A DNA stretch of 64,000 bases from Dyadobacter alkalitolerans DSM 23607 (lineage in GTDB: Bacteria > Bacteroidota > Bacteroidia > Cytophagales > Spirosomataceae). The stretch lies in the NCBI RefSeq assembly GCF_000428845.1, contig NZ_AUAS01000001.1:620001-684000 (forward strand), given 5' to 3'. Made by a program: the position numbers and the translations under genes. Below the pieces are notes generated by a model. That model was given only the letters and a program-made list of their open reading frames with translations, was not told the origin of the DNA and searched no databases. Below are positions 33,159-43,143 of this stretch, one piece after another. How positions within the stretch are numbered: position 1 is the stretch's first letter; the number at the start of each line of letters is the position of its first letter.

Positions 33159-34190
33159 TTATCTTCTGACCAGCGATTTGCAAATGCTTTTGACCAAACC
33201 GGGCCCTTCATAAATAAAGCCTGTGTAAAGCTGCAACAGGCTTGCTCCTGCATTTTTCTTATCGATGGCGTCCTGCGCCGAGCCGATCCCTCCTACCCCA
33301 ATAACCGGAAATGCGTGATTCGACTTGTCACAAATGTAACGAATTACTTCCGTCGCGCGGTGTGTAAGCGGCGCTCCGCTTAGCCCGCCGGCCGCGGCAT
33401 TTGCAATTTCCGCCTGACTTGTGCGCAGGTCCGCACGGCTGATCGTGGTGTTGGTGGCGATAACGCCCGCGATGCCGGTTTCTTTTACAATGTCAATAAT
33501 ATCATCGAGCTGGCTAAACGTCAGGTCCGGTGCGATCTTTAAAAATATGGGTTTGGGATTAAATTTTTCGGTGTTCTTTTTTTGGAGTTCGCGGAGCAGC
33601 GCCGTAAGAGGCCCCTTTTCCTGCAAGTCGCGGAGCCCTGGCGTGTTGGGCGAGCTTACATTGACTACAAAATAGTCTACCACATCAAACAACTGCCTGA
33701 AACAGATCAGATAATCGTCCAGCGCCTGATCGTTCGGGGTATCTTTATTTTTTCCGATATTTCCTCCTACCAGGATCTTTGATTTTCGGTTTGCAAGCTT
33801 GGCAGCAGCAACTGCCGCGCCTTTGTTATTGAAACCCATCCTGTTAATGAGCGCCTTATCTTTTTTTAGCCTGAATAATCTTGGCTTATCATTTCCAGGC
33901 TGAGGCCGGGGCGTAACCGTTCCGATTTCAATAAAACCAAAGCCTAATGCTTCCAGCTCGTCGACCAATTCCGCGTTTTTGTCAAAACCGGCCGCTAGTC
34001 CCACCGGGTTACGGAATTTCAATCCGGCCACTTCCTGAACCAGGTCCGGGTGATCGAAAGTATAAAGTGATCTTAAAATTTGGGGTCCAAACGGGATTTT
34101 AAAAGCGAACCGCAACAGCTCGCAGACAAAATAATGGATGCGCTCAGCATCAAACAGGAAAAGTATAGGGGAAATAAGAATTTTATACAT
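33159..34190 (-). CDS. pyrD: Dihydroorotate dehydrogenase (quinone), class 2
   Basis: A 343-residue membrane-associated flavoenzyme of pyrimidine synthesis that oxidises dihydroorotate to orotate with quinone. The N-terminal amphipathic extension ([23 protein letters not shown]) that inserts into the membrane marks class 2. FMN-site blocks: [29 protein letters not shown], the catalytic-Ser loop [54 protein letters not shown] and [12 protein letters not shown]. It lies upstream of ftsK in the same orientation and probably shares a transcript with it. Confidence 0.96.
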   Translation of the reverse strand: MYKILISPILFLFDAERIHYFVCELLRFAFKIPFGPQILRSLYTFDHPDLVQEVAGLKFRNPVGLAAGFDKNAELVDELEALGFGFIEIGTVTPRPQPGNDKPRLFRLKKDKALINRMGFNNKGAAVAAAKLANRKSKILVGGNIGKNKDTPNDQALDDYLICFRQLFDVVDYFVVNVSSPNTPGLRDLQEKGPLTALLRELQKKNTEKFNPKPIFLKIAPDLTFSQLDDIIDIVKETGIAGVIATNTTISRADLRTSQAEIANAAAGGLSGAPLTHRATEVIRYICDKSNHAFPVIGVGGIGSAQDAIDKKNAGASLLQLYTGFIYEGPGLVKSICKSLVRR

Positions 34191-34244
34191 CCTGCAAAAA
34201 TATGATCTTTCAGAAGAAGCCTCAGTCGGTTGCAGGATTTTTAT

Positions 34245-34442
34245 TTAATACGCAAGCATTTCATCTAATGTTGTAGCTTTCAATTTGCCATTCTCGATTT
34301 GCTTAGCCTCTTCAAATCCGGTTTTAATGCTGGAGGCTATTTCAAAAGCTTCAAGCTTTCGCTCAACCTCTTGCCAATCCTTCAGTGGTAGCTGGACAGC
34401 GGTGACCTTACCTTTTGAGTTTGATACGAATTGTACGTTCAT
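34245..34442 (-). CDS. Small antitoxin-like protein without a visible toxin partner
   Basis: A 65-residue protein, MNVQFVSNSKGKVTAVQLPL at the start, then a KDWQEVERKLEAFEIASSI helix and a flexible C-terminus ending LDEMLAY. The layout (short N-terminal beta strand with 'GK..AV.LP..DW', then helices) is that of Phd/YefM or RelB-like antitoxins common in Bacteroidota. No toxin gene follows; the next gene on this strand is pyrD after 54 bases. It may be an orphan, or act on an unlinked toxin. Confidence 0.65.
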   Translation of the reverse strand: MNVQFVSNSKGKVTAVQLPLKDWQEVERKLEAFEIASSIKTGFEEAKQIENGKLKATTLDEMLAY

Positions 34443-34707
34443 AGTGCTGATGTAGAATTTGATTAAGTAAAGATCGAAACATTAATTTCTATAACAAACA
34501 AGCAATAGCTATCTCCTTGAACTTTGAACCGCCAACATTCTTAATTTTTTTATAATTTTATGTAATTAATCAGATAAAGCACGCGTTACAAATGTTCCTG
34601 CCTGGATGGACCGGTTAACTTTTCCTGAACCCGGTTTTATCCAAAACACACGCCTCGTTGACCTTTTAAATAACTTAACTCCTAATAAAAATCTAAAACC
34701 TATACCC

Positions 34708-37137
34708 GTGAAAAGAACTCCGTTTCTTCATTTCCTCGCTCTGTTATTAATAAATCTTTCCCTCTTTACTTCGGCTAATGTCACTGCGAATCCTATTATT
34801 GGTTCAAAAAACGTGTACGTAGACGGTGGCAAACTGGTGGGGAAAATTATCGAATCCCCGAGCAATGCAGGCGTTAGCTTTGCGACGGTTGCGCTGCTTA
34901 TGTCGAAAGACTCAGCGCTGGTCGGCGGGAGCGTTGCGGATGAAAACGGCATTTTTACAATCGCTAATGTGACACCTGGGAAATATGTTTTGCGTGTGAC
35001 CAATATGGGTTATCAAACATTGTTTGTCCCCAATATCAACGTTTCGGCAGAAGCTAACCTGCTCGACCTGGGAAATGTAACCATCCTTCCGGCTGCACAA
35101 AAGCTGAATGAGGTGATTGTGAAAGGCGAGAAAAGCATGATCGTGGATGACATCGACAAGAAGATCGTCAACATTGGCAAGGATATGCTGGCAACCAGCA
35201 ACAATGTAAGTGACCTGCTCGAAAAAGTGCCTGCGGTTTCACTGGACGAAAACGGAAATCCACAAGTGCGGGGTAAAGGAAATGTGGTGGTGCTGATCGA
35301 TGGCAAACCTTCCAATCTGTACGGCAGCGACCTCCCTACCATTCTGCAATCTTTCCCGGCAAACCTGATCGAGCGCATTGACGTAATGACAACGCCATCC
35401 GCAAAATACGAGGGCGAAGGCGCCTCAGGTGTTATTGACATTATCACAAAAAAGAGCAAAATCCGCGGCACAAATGGCGGCTTGCGCGCAAGCCTTGGCA
35501 ATAGAAACAACAATAATGCATCCGGTAACCTGAGCTATCGCCTGGGAAAACTTGGCTTAAATGCTTCATTAAGCGGACAAACCAGGAATATGACCTGGAA
35601 AAGAAACCTGAGCCGCGATAACTTTATTTCCGACAACACTTCGCATCTTGAACAAACAGGAACAGGCCGTAACAAGGGTAAAAATGCATTTGGCCGCATT
35701 GGAGTGAATTATGATTTTAATGACAAAAATTCCATGGAGCTGGGCGTGAATTACTCCCGCGACCAGAGCCGTAACAACAGCAATCTTCTGAACGAAACTA
35801 CCTTCTCGTCCGGTAATGCAGCCGAAATTTTTAAACGCCTGAACAACAGCAAAGGAAATGGCGAAAATTTGAATTTCAGTTTTGATTACCGCAAGAAGTT
35901 CGATGAAAAGGATCATCAGCTGACATTCACAACCAGCTATTCGCTGGGAGAATCGGACGGGGAATCGTATTACAATCAGGAAAGTGAGATCGATAGTTTA
36001 ATGCGTAACCAGCAAAACCTTCGTGACAACAAACGTCATTCATTGTTCCTGAATTCGGATTACACCTGGCCTATTACCAAAAAAGCAACATTGGAAGTGG
36101 GTTTGCGGTCGCGGATGAGCGCGAACGACAACACCAATTCTTTTTACAATATGTCAAAGGAAACGGGAAGCTTTGTTTTTGATCCAAATATCAGCAATGT
36201 ATTTGGTTACAAAGACGCGACTTACACGGGCTTTATGACCTTTTCACAAAAAACGGATCTTTGGGGCATGCGCGCCGGACTGCGGGTGACGGATTACAAC
36301 CAGGACATCAACCAAATCAGTATCAACCGTGCATTCAGCGTCCATTTCCTGACCCTTGTACCAAGTCTCGCACTAACAAGAAAACTTGGCGAGTCGGCGC
36401 AGTTGAAGCTGAATTACAGCCGTCGCGTACAGCGTCCGGAAGCAGATTGGCTTAATCCTTACACGGACGTTTCGGACCCGAGGAACATTCAATCAGGTAA
36501 CCCTGCGTTAAAACCTGAATTTACGCATAAGGCAGAAATGGGTTATTCCAATTACGAAGCAACTGGCGGCTGGGGACCTTCGCTGTTCATGGATTATTCC
36601 AACAATGCCATTACGCGCATCAGGACCATTGACGAAACTGGCATTTCCCTCACACAATTTGCCAATGTAGGCCGCGAACTTTCTTACGGGCTGGAAACCG
36701 ATTTTTCCCAAACTGTTTTCAAAATCCTGAAAATCAATGGCAGCGGCAGGATCTATCGAAGCGAAGTCGTTTCCCAGGTTGCGCAAATTGACAACCGAAC
36801 TTGGAGTTACTCGGGCAACCTGAACGCATTCGTGACGCTTCCGGCAGATTTCCGCGCGTCGGCTTACATTAATTATGAAGGGCCACGAGCCATTGCGCAA
36901 GGAACGCGTGAAGGTGTGCTTGTCGCCAACATGGGTATTCGCAAGGAGCTTTTGGAAAAAAAGGCAACAATTTCATTTAATGTACAAGACATATTTTTGT
37001 CAAGAGCTTACAAAAGCCAGCTTAACACCGCCACGTATTCACAAAACTCGCTCTGGCAGCAAACCAACCGCCTCGTTAACCTGACTTTCCAATACAGGTT
37101 TGGTAAAATTTCTGCAAACGGAGGCGATGACGCCTGA
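34708..37137 (+). CDS. TonB-dependent-receptor-like outer-membrane beta-barrel protein
   Basis: An 809-residue protein from the GTG at 34708, immediately before the signal peptide KRTPFLHFLALLLINLSLFT; an ATG at 34606 would add 34 residues ahead of a signal sequence. Domains in order: a carboxypeptidase-regulatory-like sandwich (LVGKIIESPSNAGVSFATV to NVTILPAA, about 30-125), a plug (LNEVIVKGEKSMIV, then DLLEKVPAVSLDENGNPQVR and PSAKYEGEGASGVIDIITKK), and an OMP_b-brl_3-type barrel ending in VNLTFQYRFGK. There is no STN domain, SusD partner or anti-sigma factor. Such proteins import or export an unknown ligand; the substrate is not inferable. A terminator follows at 37160. Confidence 0.87.
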   Translation: MKRTPFLHFLALLLINLSLFTSANVTANPIIGSKNVYVDGGKLVGKIIESPSNAGVSFATVALLMSKDSALVGGSVADENGIFTIANVTPGKYVLRVTNMGYQTLFVPNINVSAEANLLDLGNVTILPAAQKLNEVIVKGEKSMIVDDIDKKIVNIGKDMLATSNNVSDLLEKVPAVSLDENGNPQVRGKGNVVVLIDGKPSNLYGSDLPTILQSFPANLIERIDVMTTPSAKYEGEGASGVIDIITKKSKIRGTNGGLRASLGNRNNNNASGNLSYRLGKLGLNASLSGQTRNMTWKRNLSRDNFISDNTSHLEQTGTGRNKGKNAFGRIGVNYDFNDKNSMELGVNYSRDQSRNNSNLLNETTFSSGNAAEIFKRLNNSKGNGENLNFSFDYRKKFDEKDHQLTFTTSYSLGESDGESYYNQESEIDSLMRNQQNLRDNKRHSLFLNSDYTWPITKKATLEVGLRSRMSANDNTNSFYNMSKETGSFVFDPNISNVFGYKDATYTGFMTFSQKTDLWGMRAGLRVTDYNQDINQISINRAFSVHFLTLVPSLALTRKLGESAQLKLNYSRRVQRPEADWLNPYTDVSDPRNIQSGNPALKPEFTHKAEMGYSNYEATGGWGPSLFMDYSNNAITRIRTIDETGISLTQFANVGRELSYGLETDFSQTVFKILKINGSGRIYRSEVVSQVAQIDNRTWSYSGNLNAFVTLPADFRASAYINYEGPRAIAQGTREGVLVANMGIRKELLEKKATISFNVQDIFLSRAYKSQLNTATYSQNSLWQQTNRLVNLTFQYRFGKISANGGDDA

Positions 37138-37159
37138 TTAACATGATAACCAGATAGCA

Positions 37160-37195
37160 AAAAGGGAAGAGTGAGCAACTCTTCCCTTTTGCATT
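37160..37195 (+). terminator. Terminator after the TonB-type receptor gene
   Basis: Twelve-base arms aaaagggaagag (37160-37171) and ctcttccctttt (37179-37190) around a 7-base loop, with T-rich sequence following. It lies 23 bases past the receptor stop. The remaining 224 bases to the next gene show no other structure. Confidence 0.8.
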
Positions 37196-37419
37196 TTATG
37201 CCTGAGCTGTTAGATGAAATGGTTATTCACTCAACAAATGACATGGATCTGTTGTAATTGCTAAGGATGGAATGGTTTTTGCAAATAACCCGGTGCAGTA
37301 GTGAAATAAATTCCTTTAATTAAACCCCGGACGCTTTACCTGATCTAACATAACGAAAAGCATATTGTTTTTCCCAAGTCAGACTTGTGACCCGTTATTC
37401 ATACAAACAAACATTGAAC

Positions 37420-38133
37420 ATGAAAAAATCATTGAACATGCTATCTGCACTGCTGCTGATCTCCTTCTTATCCTTTGGACAGCAGGTGCCCGCCGATTCC
37501 GTTTTTGCCAAGTTTTATAAAGCCACCGGTGGTAAAGCCCTGTGGGACGGTGTAAAGACATTCAATCTGAAAAGAAGCTATACTGCGGCCTCAGCGGCTC
37601 CCTATGATGCGAATGTGACAGTTTCTATTCCAGACCAGTCTATCAGCAAATCAAAAACCATTATGAAACGCACTTTCGTTTACACTGTAAAGGGGAATGA
37701 AGGCTGGATCAAGGTGCCGATCGGACAAAGAACAGATGTAAAAGACCTTAGCCAGGCGGAACAGCAAAACATGCGCTGGGAAATGTATGAGCTGCTTGCG
37801 CCCTTTGTCGATTATAAAAACAGAGGCCTGATCGCCACAACTGTGGGCATCGAAACATTGAACAGCATTCCGGTTACACAAGTGGAATTGCAGGGTAAGG
37901 GTGTAAAATATAACCTCTATTTTGATTCGAAAACAGGGCTTTTGCAACGCGTGCGGAAAAACCTGGCGGGTGTGGAAACAACCACTGATTTATCCAATTA
38001 CGCGAAATCGGCTTACGGGATCTCCTATCCTACAAAACTGGTCGAAATCAACAGTTTAGAAAAAAAGCCGGTGACTATCGTTTCATCTGCCACCATTAAT
38101 GGACAGGTTAGCCAGGAATTATTTAGACGATAA
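37420..38133 (+). CDS. Secreted protein of LolA/LolB-like fold, unknown function
   Basis: A 237-residue protein from the ATG at 37420 (MKKSLNMLSALLLI); the frame opens at a GTG at 37387, which I do not use because it would precede the signal peptide. The signal ends near SFGQQ. The mature part looks like the outer-membrane-lipoprotein-sorting group: FAKFYKATGGKALWDGVKTFNLKRSY, VYTVKGNEGWIKVPIG, ELLAPFVDYKNRG and GVKYNLYFDSKTGLLQRVRKN. Related Bacteroidota proteins often begin with the ATGG..W motif. No partner is adjacent; tamB follows after 81 bases. Function unknown, perhaps lipid or lipoprotein handling in the periplasm. Confidence 0.7.
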   Translation: MKKSLNMLSALLLISFLSFGQQVPADSVFAKFYKATGGKALWDGVKTFNLKRSYTAASAAPYDANVTVSIPDQSISKSKTIMKRTFVYTVKGNEGWIKVPIGQRTDVKDLSQAEQQNMRWEMYELLAPFVDYKNRGLIATTVGIETLNSIPVTQVELQGKGVKYNLYFDSKTGLLQRVRKNLAGVETTTDLSNYAKSAYGISYPTKLVEINSLEKKPVTIVSSATINGQVSQELFRR

Positions 38134-38214
38134 CCCTGGTGCTGGCTTGAATTTTATAGCACACCGTTACTTAGCTCACCCGGGCCCGATATGGGCCGGG
38201 TATAATAGAAGAGA

Positions 38215-41200
38215 ATGAAGAAAGCACTAAAAGTATTTGCAATTGTTATTCTGGCGATATTGATCCTGGTTGGTGTTTTGATTTGGGGTATTCAAACGCC
38301 TTTTGGACAAAACTTCCTAACAAATCAAGCCAACTCATATCTTCGGAAGAAGCTCAAAACAAAGGTTAATATTGAAAAAGTGCGTTTCGACGTCCCCGAT
38401 TGGATTCTGTTAGAGGGCGTTTACTTTGAAGATAAACAAGGCGATACATTGGTTGCCGGCAAAAGACTTTATGTTGATCTCGACATGTACAGCCTCATTA
38501 AGGGCAATGTCGGGATTAACAAAGTTGAGCTTGAAGGCATCAATGCGAACATTACCAGGGTTCTGCCCGACACCGTTTTCAACTTCCAGTTTATTGTTGA
38601 CGCATTTGCCAGCGCCGATACAACGGTTGTGGAGGACACAACTTCCAGTCCTTTGGAAATGCGGCTGGACCAGATTTCACTGAAAAATATGCGCCTCTCC
38701 TACCGCGATGCAGTTACCGGAACGGACGCATTGGCCAATATTGATTCCGCGCACGTCCGTTTTGATAAATTCAATCCTACCCTTTCCCAATATCACCCCG
38801 CCAAACTTGCATTGCTGGGCAGTGAAGTGAAGCTGAGAATGTATCAGCCTTTAAAAACTGAGACTACGCCCGAAACTGTTCCTGACCCGGCTGATTCCCT
38901 GGACATTAAAGTCGGGGACATTGATATAAGAGAATTCAAATGGCTTTTTGAGGATGAGATTGGCGGCCTGAAAAACGGCGTTACGGTCCGCAAGCTGGGC
39001 GGACATGTGAACAACATTTACATGGGAAGCCGATATGTGGATGTCCGCAACCTGAAGCTGGAAAAAATGTCGTTATATGCTGAGTTTGCTAAAAAGGCAA
39101 AGGCAGAGGCGAAAAAAGATACAACTACAGAAGAACCGGCAACGCCTGGTTGGAATGTTAAAGTAGGCGACATAAAGCTTGTTAATAACGACCTGCGTTA
39201 CGACGATTTCAACACACCTGCGCAACCCAAAGGACTGGATTTTGCGCATTTGGATGTAAAAAACCTGAATATAGATTTACAAAATTTCATTTTCTCTCCC
39301 GAGAACATTGCGGGTTCGCTTAAATCGGGTTCTTTCCAGGAAAAAAGTGGATTTAAGTTGCAGGAATTCAGGACCAATTTCAAATATGGCGCTCAGGAAA
39401 CTTACCTGCGCAATCTGTATGTAAAAACACCTAATACGCTCCTCAGGGACGAATTAAGCCTTCGATATAAAAACCTTGACGAACTGGCGAAAGACATTGC
39501 CAATGTAAAAATCAAACTCCGGCTCACCGACAGCCGCGTTGCTTTCGCGGATATCCTATTGCTGGTGCCCGATCTTGCCAAAACACCTCCATTCAGCAAA
39601 GAACCAAACGGAATACTGAAAGGATCGGGTCTGGTAACAGGATCTGTGGATGATATGCTTATTTCAAAAGCGCGTTTCAGCATGCTGGATGGAACTGTTC
39701 TGGCACTTGACGGACGCATTCAGGGCTTGCCCGATGCGAATAAGCTGGCGATGGATATGACAATCAATGAGCTTTCTTCTACAAAAAGTGACTTGATGAA
39801 AATGTTGCCGGATAGCGCAGTGCCAGCCAGCATCGAACTTCCCGAAGACATTAAGATCACCGGGAAAGTAAAAGGTTCGATGGATGACATTACCATGACA
39901 ACGACCATTAACACCTCATTTGGCGTAGGAACATTCTCGGGTAACCTGAAAAATATTACAGACAGCATCCGGGCAGAATATAACGGCACACTCGCATTCA
40001 ACGATTTTGATCTGGGTAAACTCATGAAACAGCCGCCCCAGGAAATGGGCAAGCTGACGCTCAGGACAGATCTGGCAGGTGTAGGTTATGCGCCCAAAAC
40101 CATGAAGGCGCAGCTGGACGGAACTGTGGCCAGCGCAGACATTAAGGGATACGTTTACAATAACCTGACATTAAAAGGTGATGTCGACAACGGCATGGCG
40201 AATGTTAAGGCAACGATGAATGATCAGAACATTAATGTGGACCTTACCGCACAAGCTGATCTTTCAAAAGAATATCCTTCCGTTAAGGCGGATGTGTCCA
40301 TTGACAAGCTGGATTTGACAGCTTTAAATCTATACGCCGATTCGTTGCAGATTAAGGGAGATATTAAAGTGGATATGCCATCCACAAATCCCGAAAATCC
40401 TTTGGGAACCATTGATATCAACGATTTTACGTTCATACATCACCGCAGGCCGATCACTCTGGACTCCGTTAATGTCCAATTGACCGATTCATCCGGACAG
40501 CGCCAGGCCACAATTCAATCGCCTTTTCTGAAAGCAGAAATGAAGGGTGATTTTGTATATACGGAAATTGCGGATGCACTGCTGACCGAAGTTGGTAAGC
40601 ATTTCAAAGCGCCGAACATTACTTATAACCCTGTTACCAAGCCGGTTAATTTCACGCTTGACGCAACATTGCGGAATCACCCGCTGATCACCACATTTGT
40701 TCCTGCGCTGAAAGAAATGAACGACATTCAGTTTAAAGCCAAACTGGATAACCAGCAGGATTCTTCCATAGTAGCGAGGCTGACGATTCCAATGGTGAAC
40801 TACGACAGCATTCAAACAGAGCGGGTTTCTGTTGATTTTAGTAATACCAATGAAAATGCAGCATTAAATGCCAATGTCGGCTTGGTTAACACGGGTAGTT
40901 TAAGGATTCAGAATGCATCATTAGAAAGTAAAATCGTTAATAATGATGTCAAATTTGACTTAATAGTAAGGGATTCGGTAAATACGGAACGCCATGCAAT
41001 CCTGGGTGACCTGGCCATTGCGGATAACCGTTACAGGCTTAATCTGCGTGAAGGTCTGCTTTTGAATTATTTAAAATGGGAAACAGACACTTCCGGATAT
41101 ATTTCCTACGCGCCGGATAGTTTGTATATCAAAAACTTTGTCATCAAAAGCAAAGATCAATCCCTAACCATTAACTCTACATCCGAAGCACCAAACAGCC

Positions 41201-43143
41201 CGCTGGACATTGCGCTGGCAAACATTTCAATTGGTCCGATGATCGGCATCGCAACGCGCGATTCTACACTGGCGACAGGGATACTGAATGGGAAAATCCT
41301 TTTGAGTGACTATATGAAGGCGCCGGTTTACACAGGCGAACTGACCATCGACAGCCTGGCTGTAACGCAAATCCCGGTTGGTAACCTCGCATTAAAATCG
41401 ACAAACGAGACTGAAAACCTGATCCGGGTGGATATGTCTCTTACTAACGGACAGAATAACATGACCCTGGACGGAAGCTATAACCTGAAATCCGAAAGCC
41501 CGATGGATTTCCAGCTGGATCTTAAACAACTCAGCGCGCAGACGATCGAAGCATTCAGTTTCGGTGAATTGAAAAAAGCAACCGGAAATTTAACCGGGAA
41601 TATTGCCATCACAGGTGCTACCGACAGCCCCAAACTGAACGGAGCGATCAACTTTAATGATGTAGCGTTCAATGCGACGCAACTAGGCTCGCGATATTCG
41701 CTGGCCAATCAAAAAATCCAGTTTAACGGGCAAAACATCAACTTCAACAACTTCATCATTGCTGATTCAACCAACCAGCAAATGAAGATCAACGGAAATG
41801 TGAACATTGCCACCATTCCGGACGTAAAGTATAACCTGACTGTCGATGCAAAGAATTTCAATGTCCTGAACTCTACGCAGAAACAAAACGAACTGTTTTT
41901 TGGAAAAGCGAACATTGATGCAGACCTGAGCGTGAAAGGTACAGGCAGCAAGTCGGTGATAGATGGCAGCATTAAGGTAGATCCGGGCAGCGACATTACG
42001 TTTGTTCTTCCTAACGAAGCCACAGAAGCCGGCGATGCGTCAAAAGGCATCATCGAGTTTGTGGATATGAGCGATTCCACCCAGGTTGCAGTCGCAGATT
42101 CAGCCGCCGCGAAAATGACGACGGTCGATTTCGCTTCACAGATTTCCCTGGATATTGATGTAGATGACAAGTCGGAATTTACGGTTGTGATTGACGAATT
42201 GAATGGTGATAATATCCGGTTGAAAGGAAATGCACAGCTCAACACAGGTATCGCGCCAAACGGGCAGCTTTTTATGCTTGGCTCTTATGATGTGACAGAA
42301 GGTTCCTATGACCTGACATTGCAGATCCTAAAACGCCAGTTTGAAATATTAAAAGGCAGTAACCTGCTCTGGACAGGCGACGTAATGAACGCTCAATTGA
42401 ACATTACGGCGGGTTACACAGTGGAAGTCGATCCGGGCTCAATCAGTTCGAAATTCCAGGGCGCCAGCAAAGTCCCTATTCAGGTCCAGGTGGTCATTAC
42501 AGGAAACCTGACCACACCAAACATCACGTTTAACATTGTGCCCGATGAAACGATTGACAAGCAAGTAACAAACGAACTTACCAGTCAGGTTTTTTGGGAA
42601 GAAATGAAGAACAATCCGTCTGAAATGAATAAGCAGGCGTTTGCGCTTTTGATCACCAATAAATTTATCACAGATCAATCATCACCTGGTTTTAATCTTG
42701 GGTCGAGTGCCGAAGCGGTGGCCCGCCAGAGCGTAAGCCAGCTTTTGAGCGATCAGCTAAACAACTTAGCCTCCGATCTGGTAAAAGGCGTGGACTTGGA
42801 TATCGGCGTGAACTCAACGGCTGACCAGACAACCGGCGCACGCACCGACCTGAACCTCGGTTTGAGCAAAGCATTCCTGAATGACCGCCTTAAAATTTCA
42901 GTTGGTAAAAACTTTGAAATTGAAAGCCAGAGCAATTCCGCTGCTTCCAATGAGGTTTTCGACAACATTGCGCTCGATTATGCGATCACGAGAGACGGCC
43001 GCTACTTATTCCGGGCATTCCGAAAAAACCAATATCAATCCATTTTGGAAGGTTTCATTATTGAAACAGGGGTGAGTTTTATTGTAACGGCAGATTACGA
43101 CCTGCTGCGTGAATTTTTCCAAAGGCAAAAAAATGAGAAATAG
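38215..43143 (+). CDS. tamB: TamB family translocation/assembly module, AsmA-like
   Basis: A 1642-residue periplasm-spanning protein. It starts with one inner-membrane anchor (VFAIVILAILILVGVLIWGI, 7-26), then long repetitive amphipathic beta structure forming the TamB hydrophobic groove, and ends with the conserved DUF490 domain (about 1250-1640: IRLKGNAQLNTGIAPNGQLFMLG, YDLTLQILKRQFEILKGS, VQVQVVITGNLTTPNITF, VARQSVSQLLSDQLNNLASDL, LNLGLSKAFLNDRLKISVGK). TamB-like proteins work with a BamA-family partner in outer-membrane biogenesis and probably phospholipid transfer. The partner gene overlaps its end, which fixes the pairing. Confidence 0.93.
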   Translation: MKKALKVFAIVILAILILVGVLIWGIQTPFGQNFLTNQANSYLRKKLKTKVNIEKVRFDVPDWILLEGVYFEDKQGDTLVAGKRLYVDLDMYSLIKGNVGINKVELEGINANITRVLPDTVFNFQFIVDAFASADTTVVEDTTSSPLEMRLDQISLKNMRLSYRDAVTGTDALANIDSAHVRFDKFNPTLSQYHPAKLALLGSEVKLRMYQPLKTETTPETVPDPADSLDIKVGDIDIREFKWLFEDEIGGLKNGVTVRKLGGHVNNIYMGSRYVDVRNLKLEKMSLYAEFAKKAKAEAKKDTTTEEPATPGWNVKVGDIKLVNNDLRYDDFNTPAQPKGLDFAHLDVKNLNIDLQNFIFSPENIAGSLKSGSFQEKSGFKLQEFRTNFKYGAQETYLRNLYVKTPNTLLRDELSLRYKNLDELAKDIANVKIKLRLTDSRVAFADILLLVPDLAKTPPFSKEPNGILKGSGLVTGSVDDMLISKARFSMLDGTVLALDGRIQGLPDANKLAMDMTINELSSTKSDLMKMLPDSAVPASIELPEDIKITGKVKGSMDDITMTTTINTSFGVGTFSGNLKNITDSIRAEYNGTLAFNDFDLGKLMKQPPQEMGKLTLRTDLAGVGYAPKTMKAQLDGTVASADIKGYVYNNLTLKGDVDNGMANVKATMNDQNINVDLTAQADLSKEYPSVKADVSIDKLDLTALNLYADSLQIKGDIKVDMPSTNPENPLGTIDINDFTFIHHRRPITLDSVNVQLTDSSGQRQATIQSPFLKAEMKGDFVYTEIADALLTEVGKHFKAPNITYNPVTKPVNFTLDATLRNHPLITTFVPALKEMNDIQFKAKLDNQQDSSIVARLTIPMVNYDSIQTERVSVDFSNTNENAALNANVGLVNTGSLRIQNASLESKIVNNDVKFDLIVRDSVNTERHAILGDLAIADNRYRLNLREGLLLNYLKWETDTSGYISYAPDSLYIKNFVIKSKDQSLTINSTSEAPNSPLDIALANISIGPMIGIATRDSTLATGILNGKILLSDYMKAPVYTGELTIDSLAVTQIPVGNLALKSTNETENLIRVDMSLTNGQNNMTLDGSYNLKSESPMDFQLDLKQLSAQTIEAFSFGELKKATGNLTGNIAITGATDSPKLNGAINFNDVAFNATQLGSRYSLANQKIQFNGQNINFNNFIIADSTNQQMKINGNVNIATIPDVKYNLTVDAKNFNVLNSTQKQNELFFGKANIDADLSVKGTGSKSVIDGSIKVDPGSDITFVLPNEATEAGDASKGIIEFVDMSDSTQVAVADSAAAKMTTVDFASQISLDIDVDDKSEFTVVIDELNGDNIRLKGNAQLNTGIAPNGQLFMLGSYDVTEGSYDLTLQILKRQFEILKGSNLLWTGDVMNAQLNITAGYTVEVDPGSISSKFQGASKVPIQVQVVITGNLTTPNITFNIVPDETIDKQVTNELTSQVFWEEMKNNPSEMNKQAFALLITNKFITDQSSPGFNLGSSAEAVARQSVSQLLSDQLNNLASDLVKGVDLDIGVNSTADQTTGARTDLNLGLSKAFLNDRLKISVGKNFEIESQSNSAASNEVFDNIALDYAITRDGRYLFRAFRKNQYQSILEGFIIETGVSFIVTADYDLLREFFQRQKNEK

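Noticed and set aside
34195..34202. TAnnTTTG-like box on the minus strand just before pyrD
   Set aside because: It is only four bases from the start codon and has no upstream TTG, so a chance match in A/T-rich sequence is likely.
38177..38201. Hairpin cccgggcccgatatgggccggg before tamB
   Set aside because: The stem has a bulge and no T tract follows, so I do not call it a terminator. It could still be a weak attenuator.
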